A DNA stretch of 64,000 nucleotides from Perognathus longimembris pacificus (taxonomy: Eukaryota; Chordata; Mammalia; Rodentia; Heteromyidae). The stretch spans positions 10,862,963 to 10,926,962 of the forward strand of contig NC_063176.1 in assembly GCF_023159225.1 (NCBI RefSeq). Reading direction: 5' to 3'. Positions 60,870 to 64,000 of the stretch are shown here, piece by piece. The position numbers and the translations under genes are program-made. The stretch's first letter is position 1; each line of letters begins with the position of its first letter. The notes below the pieces were generated by a model. That model made no database searches. It was given only the letters and a program-made list of their open reading frames with translations, and had not been told where the DNA came from.

Positions 60870-62455
60870 AAGGGGAGAGGAAAAGAGAATACTGGAGAGT
60901 GAAAAATGTTGACACTCATTGCATCTGTAAACAAAGATTGCAAAAGTGAACAACAACAACAAAAAAATCACAAACCTCACTGGGACTTGTTGAACACAAG
61001 GGAGTATGGAGACGGCAAAACAGAAAGTAAGAGAGAGAGCCAATCAGATTAAAGGACTGTAAACGCACGTGAGAAATACACTACAATCCCATATACTTTA
61101 AAAAAAAATTTGAAAGAAATGTAAAAATGAATCCTGTACAGATGCAGGTGTAAGTGCCAGTGGGAAGAGCAACTTGAGAATGTGCAGACATATGAGTGAA
61201 TTACTCGTGTGACATGGTAAAATATACCATCGTGACGTTGGTATGGGAAAGGTGGAAGGCGATGGAGAGAGTGGTAGAAGGGCCAAATCTGGTCAAGATG
61301 TATTATGTTATTAAACTAAGTCCCAATTATTACTTTGGCATTATCATACACTAACATTGCTAACCCTATATATTTGCAAGATTGTATGAATATTTAATGT
61401 CTGTTCAAAATTACCACTACCACACTTAGCACTAATATTTTCCTCCCACATCTCATAATGAAATTTTTATCTAGAACAAAAACATGAAGTTTTTGCTACT
61501 TTCTGACACTTGTTTCTATACCTATTTGTTCTCTTAAATTTCTCTCCAAAAAGTAATTTTTAAATTCCTCTCCAAAAAGTATTTTTTTTATTTTCAAATC
61601 TCAAGAAGTAGCTGCTCCTCCTAATTAGACATTAGTGATCACTTTAAATGGGTAAGAGAAAAAAAAAACTTGATCCTTTTAGTTTTATGTATTTCCTGAA
61701 GAACTTTAATTGCTATATATTTAATATTTTAATTGGAAATTACAATGGAACTATGTTAAAGTTCCATCTCCCAGGCCCTTCTTTTTTTTTTTTATTGTTT
61801 GGATAACTGTTCAATTTTGGGGGGTGGGGTTGCCCTTGGTTTGTGACCATTACAATCTCTAGGTCCCACGTGGCTAGCCACCACATCCAGCATTGTGCCT
61901 TCCCTAAAACAACCCTAAGATGCAACTCATATGCTTTCACCTACTTCCTTCCAGGGTCACAGAAAGGTCCAAATGAATAAAGTATACTCATAATTCAACG
62001 AGGTTTTACTTTGAATAATCAAGGAAACGTAATTTAAAGCATATCGCCACACGTCTCAGAGGCAAATGAATATTGAGCCTGAGTTCTTATAAATGCTGTG
62101 AATAGACAGGGAAGCAATATAAGGTAATATGTTTGAAAGATAACCACATTATGAAGTGTATCATTTCTCCACATGTGAATTCTATGATATTACAAAATGT
62201 GTATATTCTGATACACTTAATTGGAATTAATTGATCCAAATAATTTAGTTTGGAACTTATCACAGATATTACCTGTTATCAGTGAATCTTAATAAAGTAC
62301 ATCAATGTTTAGAAAAACCCTATTGAGATCTAGGGTACCAGGATTCAATCCAGCAGGAGCACTACTGTAATATTATATGTGTACAGTGTATCTTCTGTAA
62401 CAAATGTTTATCTGATTGGTGGACTGGAAGTCATTCACTGTGCAATTGCTGGGCC
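60870..62455. other. Unannotated 5' flank
   Basis: Possible further L1 3'-UTR sequence at 60870-61300, which I could not confirm. The remainder is AT-rich with nothing recognised. Confidence 0.4.
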
Positions 62456-62459
62456 ATAT

Positions 62460-62900
62460 CTGCTGCTACAATGTTCAAGCGCGTTTCAGAGAGAAAGATG
62501 AGTGCGAGCTGGAGACAAGGACAGCAGAAAACCCACATCCTTTATTGCCTCTGTAATACTGATGATATCTGTGTCACTCCGGCTAACCCTTTGCCTTTAC
62601 TCCATTTGCTGAAACCTCCCTCAAACGAGGCAAAACTGAGGGAGGACCCAGAGAGGGTATAGAACAGTTACAGGCCCATAGCTACTTTGTATGGAAGAAG
62701 CATACCAGTGCAAGAATGACAACACATGCAAGCTACACCATAACTGCTTCTTCATTTCACCCTTCATAGAATGATTGTCCAAAAGCCTGAAAGCTGTCTC
62801 ATTTTCTAGGGAGACAATTATAGAGAAGAAATCTTAGGTATCCGTCATCATTTCTAAGTTGATATCACAAAATCTCCTTCACACAAACCACAAACACAAG
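62460..62900. other. Unexplained higher-complexity block
   Basis: Less AT-rich than its surroundings, with several CpGs (GCGCG at 62480, CCGG near 62580). It does not match the SINE or L1 families of this window. A worn LTR or a conserved regulatory element are both possible. The 63-codon frame at 62471-62662 has no recognisable motif. Confidence 0.3.
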
Positions 62901-63639
62901 GTTTCCATATCGATCTGTTTTACTCGCTGATTTCTCAATTTATTGTCAAAATGTGTGGGGGTTTTTTAGTATGATATTTGAGCATCAATACAGTACCTTG
63001 CAGTTATGCAAAGATAGTTTTGTTTCATTCTAAAATTCATGAAAATAACCGCACGAATATTTATCAAGTCACACCATGTTTGTATAAAAGTGGGACGAAA
63101 ATAATCATAGCACTCATTATTAGAGAGAGGAAAAAGAAAATCTTTCCACTACAAAGAACAAATTTACATAAAGAAGAATCCCAGACGCTAAGCATAATGT
63201 AGCAGAAACTTTATTATACTTACATTAAATGATCTGCAAAAGAAATTCTGAAAGTCTGCTGCTTCTTAAATTCATAATACTCTGGCTCATGCATGCCATA
63301 ATTAATCCCTTATCAATTTTGCTAAAAAGAAAACATTATATTTATTGCATTTTCTGTAATAATTTTCAGCTTTAGAGAACTAAGATAGTATTATAGGTTT
63401 CTTAATATACATGCATTGTAAGGGAATTTTAACTGAGAATTCTCTGTATAATGTGTCTGATAGAAATTGCTTTATGTTCCTACAATAGTAAAATATGCCC
63501 ATCAATCTCAATGTTCTGTTTGTTTTACTATATATATATATCATAAGATATAAAACATCAATATTTAAAAATATGGTTTTTTTACAAGTGTAAGGATATG
63601 TGTAATAGCAAGCGATATCAGTACTAGTGCACAACAGTT

Positions 63640-63960
63640 GAGAGCTCTAACGTTAATCCCCATTGATAATTCCCAAGGCCTAACTGGGAATCTCCAATCT
63701 CATGATATACCTATCATGAGCTCAGAAAATAAACTTGGCTCCTGTCTGGGAACTCTTTGGCCTCAATTGCTTCTATTTTTGCTTCTTCCCTTCTGCAGTG
63801 GCCTCTGCTCTCCTGCAATCTCCTGTCAACACTCACTCTTAGCTCAAGGCTCTGAGAATCGGACCCCTCAGGGTGAAGATGTCCTCTGCTAACCTCATCT
63901 GCCCTCCAGACCCTGAATCTCCCTGCCTCTGGTCTGCATGGATCAAAAAACACATTCGCA
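63640..63960. other. Second unexplained higher-complexity block
   Basis: Pyrimidine-rich on the plus strand (GCTTCTTCCCTTCTGCAGTG, CCTCATCTGCCCTCCAG). Overlapping frames on both strands reach about 80 codons without recognisable motifs. It could be an LTR remnant or an exon of an unknown transcript. It is close to the right edge. Confidence 0.3.
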
Positions 63961-64000
63961 TTCTATGAACACAAAAATCTTATTTACAGAAAAGAGCATG

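Overview
The window is mammalian nuclear DNA from a rodent. It is AT-rich, almost free of long open reading frames, and full of SINEs, truncated LINE-1 3' ends and microsatellites. The most abundant SINE is a dimer of two ID-like (tRNA-derived) units ending in an A tail. A second family joins a B1-like (7SL-derived) left half to an ID-like right half. This combination points to a geomyoid rodent (kangaroo rat, pocket mouse or pocket gopher relatives); that placement is from memory of SINE families and is only moderately certain.

One protein-coding gene is present, on the minus strand: TECRL (trans-2,3-enoyl-CoA reductase-like), an ER-membrane protein of heart and skeletal muscle whose human mutations cause catecholaminergic ventricular tachycardia. 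Nine coding exons can be read, with compatible phases and GT/AG borders: exon 1 at 46482-46706, then 26750-26801, 17074-17118, 14773-14876, 8887-9002, 7889-7994, 6942-7014, 5122-5165 and 1307-1364. They encode about 274 residues. The last part, with the SCPNYTYE-type catalytic region, lies beyond the left edge. Cumulative exon lengths match the human gene: exon 3 ends where human c.331 does after correcting for a three-codon-shorter exon 1, and the arginine equivalent to human R196 is codon 193.

The promoter is also in the window. A TATA box that is at the same time a perfect MEF2 consensus lies about 170 bp upstream of the ATG, with two GATA motifs and a CArG-like element within the next 115 bp. 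Two upstream ATGs lie in the inferred 5' leader.

Layout: 1-46860 is TECRL, mostly introns (intron 1 is 19.7 kb, intron 2 is 9.9 kb). From about 46990 to 64000 is 5' flanking gene desert made of SINEs, L1 pieces and simple repeats, with a few unexplained blocks of higher complexity (62460-62900, 63640-63960). I saw no RNA gene, CRISPR array, intact transposon or previously undescribed system. The points most worth following are the promoter architecture, inverted SINEs around exons 5-6, the orientation bias of the young SINEs, and long polypurine tracts next to a 44-nt exon and in intron 1.
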